In this document: one piece after another, positions 62,299-64,000 of the stretch | How positions within the stretch are numbered: position 1 is the first letter of the stretch | Layout of the letters: every line of letters starts with the position of its first letter | Assembly: GCA_963767245.1 (NCBI GenBank) | Contig: CAVYDG010000013.1 | Span: 186,001-250,000 of the forward strand | Direction: 5' to 3' | DNA length: 64,000 bases | Origin: Roseiarcus sp963767245 | GTDB taxonomy: Bacteria > Pseudomonadota > Alphaproteobacteria > Rhizobiales > Beijerinckiaceae | Made by a program: the position numbers and the translations under genes | The notes under the pieces: generated by a model | Told to the model about the DNA's origin: nothing | Seen by the model: the letters and a program-made list of their open reading frames with translations, nothing else | The model's database searches: none

Positions 62299-64000
62299 TC
62301 AAGGTGGGCTCGGGTAGCGGGTCATGTCGACTTGACGCCGCCGGGCCAGCACGAAGAAGGCGATCAGGCCTTGGGCGAGGTAATAGGTCGGCAGCGTCCA
62401 TTGGTCCGCCGGCCAGCCGACATTGGCGAATTTCCCCAGCGCGATCGTCATGTCGGACAGCATGAAAGTAAATGCCCCGGCGGCGACCAGGGTCGCGGGG
62501 CCGTCGCGGAGCACGTTCGCGCGTCCCGCCGCCTGCGAGGCCATCAGCGCGATCACACCGACATAGACCGCGACCGGCGCCTTCAATCCCGGCGCGACGC
62601 CAGGCCAGACGAAGAGAAGGACCAGCGCGGCGAAGGCCGCGATGCCCGCCAACGCCGCGCGCGACGGCAGAAAGCCGACCCCGCGCGAGAAGGCGGCGAT
62701 ATAGAAGCCGTGCGCCGCCAAAAAAGCGACAAGGCCGGGCAGGAAAAGCGAGGGCGACAAGAGCAGCGTATCGCCGATCAGCGACGCCGCGAGCGCCCCG
62801 AGGACCAGCCGCTTCACGCTCTTGTCTCCATCGCGCGGCGCGACGGACAGAATGAGCAGCGCCATCGCGAGCGGCTTCATGACGCCTTGCACGAGCGGCC
62901 AGTCGAGCGCGTAGGCCGCCGAGGCGGAGGCGGCGGCGAAGACGTAAAGCGCTTCGCTGATCGAGATGCGCTGGTCCAGAAGCGCCCCAATCGCCCACAA
63001 CGTCGCGGTCAGCGCGAAAAAGACGGCGACGCCATTGGCGAGCGGCAGATGCGGCGCGGCGACGAGGAACGCCGCGGTCGCGCCGATCATGGCGACGAGC
63101 GCCGCCGATGCGAGGATCGACGCCGCGCGGCCTACCGGCGGATCGTAGATGACGGTCGCATACGGGTCGTAGCGCGGCGGGTTGGCGGGCCGTAGATTGG
63201 CCGGGACCCAGCCGGGCGGCTTGAACCAGACGCGGATCTTGTCGCGCCAGTCGGTCGCCCGGCGGCAGAGGTCGAACATCGTCCGGTAATAGGCCAGGTT
63301 GGCGGAGATCGGATCGAACGCGCCAAGCCCGCCCCTGACGCCATAGACCGGCGGCTCGACCTCGTCCTCGAAGGTGCCGAACAGTCGGTCCCAGAGGATG
63401 AGAATGCCGCCGTAATTCCTGTCGAGATATTGGTCGTTGACGCCGTGATGGACCCGGTGGTTCGAGGGCGACGCGAACACGCGATCGAACCAGCCGAGCT
63501 TGCCGACCAGTTCGGTATGAATCCAGAACTGGTAGAGGAGATCAATCAGGCCGACCGCGACGAACACGAGCGGAGGCACGCCAGCGATCGCCATCGGCAG
63601 ATAGAAAACCCACCCCAGCAGCACGCCCGAGCTCGGCTGCCTCAACGCCGTCGACAGGTTGAAGGCTTCGCTCTGGTGATGAACGACATGGGCGGCCCAG
63701 AAGACGCCCACCTCGTGGTCGATGCGGTGGTTCCAGTAGTAGAAGAAATCATAGGCGATGAGCGCGCCGACCCAGACGCGCCAGTCGGTAGCGCTGAGCG
63801 AGAGGAGCGCGAAGTGGTTATAGACGAGTACATAGACGCCAACGCTCAGCGCCAGCATGAACACGCCGGAAATCTGGCTCAGGATTCCGGCCGTCATCGA
63901 GCCGATCGCATCATTGAGCCGATAGACGCTGCGTCCCAACGCCAGCGAGATCCCGAATTCCGCCGCCATCAGAGCGACGAACACCGGAATGGCGTAAACG
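62299..64000 (-). CDS. Sterol-desaturase-family protein fused to a YhhN/TMEM86 lysoplasmalogenase-like domain (N-terminus off the right edge)
   Basis: At least 567 residues; the frame is open to base 64000 and reads VYAIPVFVALMAAEFG at the edge, so a few N-terminal codons are missing. The first ~310 residues form a fatty-acid-hydroxylase/sterol-desaturase domain with His boxes NHRIDHEVG, AHVVHHQSE and NHRVHHGVND that bind a di-iron centre. From ~335 on, a second polytopic domain (PLAMALLILSVAPRDGDKSV, GDTLLLSPSLFLPGLVAFL, FMLSDMTIALGKF) matches the YhhN/TMEM86 family, which hydrolyses the vinyl ether of lysoplasmalogens. The combination suggests ether-lipid processing in the inner membrane. 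This fusion is known in alphaproteobacteria as far as I recall. Confidence 0.87.
   Translation of the reverse strand, partial: VYAIPVFVALMAAEFGISLALGRSVYRLNDAIGSMTAGILSQISGVFMLALSVGVYVLVYNHFALLSLSATDWRVWVGALIAYDFFYYWNHRIDHEVGVFWAAHVVHHQSEAFNLSTALRQPSSGVLLGWVFYLPMAIAGVPPLVFVAVGLIDLLYQFWIHTELVGKLGWFDRVFASPSNHRVHHGVNDQYLDRNYGGILILWDRLFGTFEDEVEPPVYGVRGGLGAFDPISANLAYYRTMFDLCRRATDWRDKIRVWFKPPGWVPANLRPANPPRYDPYATVIYDPPVGRAASILASAALVAMIGATAAFLVAAPHLPLANGVAVFFALTATLWAIGALLDQRISISEALYVFAAASASAAYALDWPLVQGVMKPLAMALLILSVAPRDGDKSVKRLVLGALAASLIGDTLLLSPSLFLPGLVAFLAAHGFYIAAFSRGVGFLPSRAALAGIAAFAALVLLFVWPGVAPGLKAPVAVYVGVIALMASQAAGRANVLRDGPATLVAAGAFTFMLSDMTIALGKFANVGWPADQWTLPTYYLAQGLIAFFVLARRRQVDMTRYPSPP

Noticed and set aside
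62224..63195. 323-codon plus-strand frame at the right end
   Set aside because: Antisense to the sterol-desaturase fusion; extremely Arg-rich without domain features.

Overview
The window is chromosomal DNA, about two-thirds G+C by eye, from an alphaproteobacterium, most likely order Hyphomicrobiales (Rhizobiales) near Beijerinckiaceae/Bradyrhizobiaceae. Supporting this: a CckA cell-cycle kinase, fused IspDF, the rpmI-rplT-pheS-pheT block, a ClpS/ClpA pair, a phasin behind a PhaR-like operator, a DUF1489 protein, a lipid A/KDO cluster with DUF4170, and short palindromic repeats of rhizobial type. It is almost all housekeeping and envelope DNA. I see no prophage, integron, CRISPR array, rRNA or tRNA.

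Layout. 1-8.1 kb: 3'-truncated fliO-like gene (minus), cckA, MoxR ATPase, SixA phosphatase, YcjX/YcjF pair. 8.2-10.6 kb: MntA/HepT toxin-antitoxin, beta carbonic anhydrase, an unknown protein, a quinol-monooxygenase-like protein. 10.9-15.9 kb: ribosomal L35/L20 and phenylalanyl-tRNA synthetase, with a small foreign-looking ORF between pheS and pheT. 16-22.4 kb: Crp/Fnr regulator behind a perfect CRP-type palindrome, Mug glycosylase, phosphomannomutase, a DUF3300/Gly-rich/S74 fusion. 22.4-28 kb: clpA, clpS, phasin, D,D-carboxypeptidase. 28-32.4 kb: DnaJ-like, VWA, DUF1489, cardiolipin synthase and an EEP-fold enzyme. 32.6-40.3 kb: methylcrotonyl-CoA carboxylase alpha and beta genes around patatin, DUF992, YqjD/YqjE-like proteins, a 28-residue membrane peptide and a broken mrr. 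40.5-45.5 kb: Kir-type channel, GST, ispDF, flavin monooxygenase. 45.6-49.8 kb: LPS cluster lpxK-waaA-DUF374-DUF4170-cysQ. 50-55.7 kb: lipoprotein, methyltransferase, SGNH hydrolase, TRAP transporter. 55.7-64 kb: cold-shock-like protein, 2OG oxygenase, kdgK-lysE-terC, a lone Flp pilin, isomerase/SDR pair, and a sterol-desaturase/lysoplasmalogenase fusion running off the right edge.

The most unusual property is a scatter of about nine probable single-base frameshifts, several in genes expected to be essential (cckA, pheT). In three the surplus base sits inside what would otherwise be GANTC, the CcrM methylation site, so a methylation-linked base-calling artefact is my leading explanation. Other items worth checking are a two-site PhaR-like operator on the phasin promoter, a CRP-type palindrome before a Crp/Fnr gene, a palindromic repeat inserted at the ycjF start with a 9-bp duplication, and a dispersed AT-rich repeat present twice. 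I did not find a clearly new multi-gene system.
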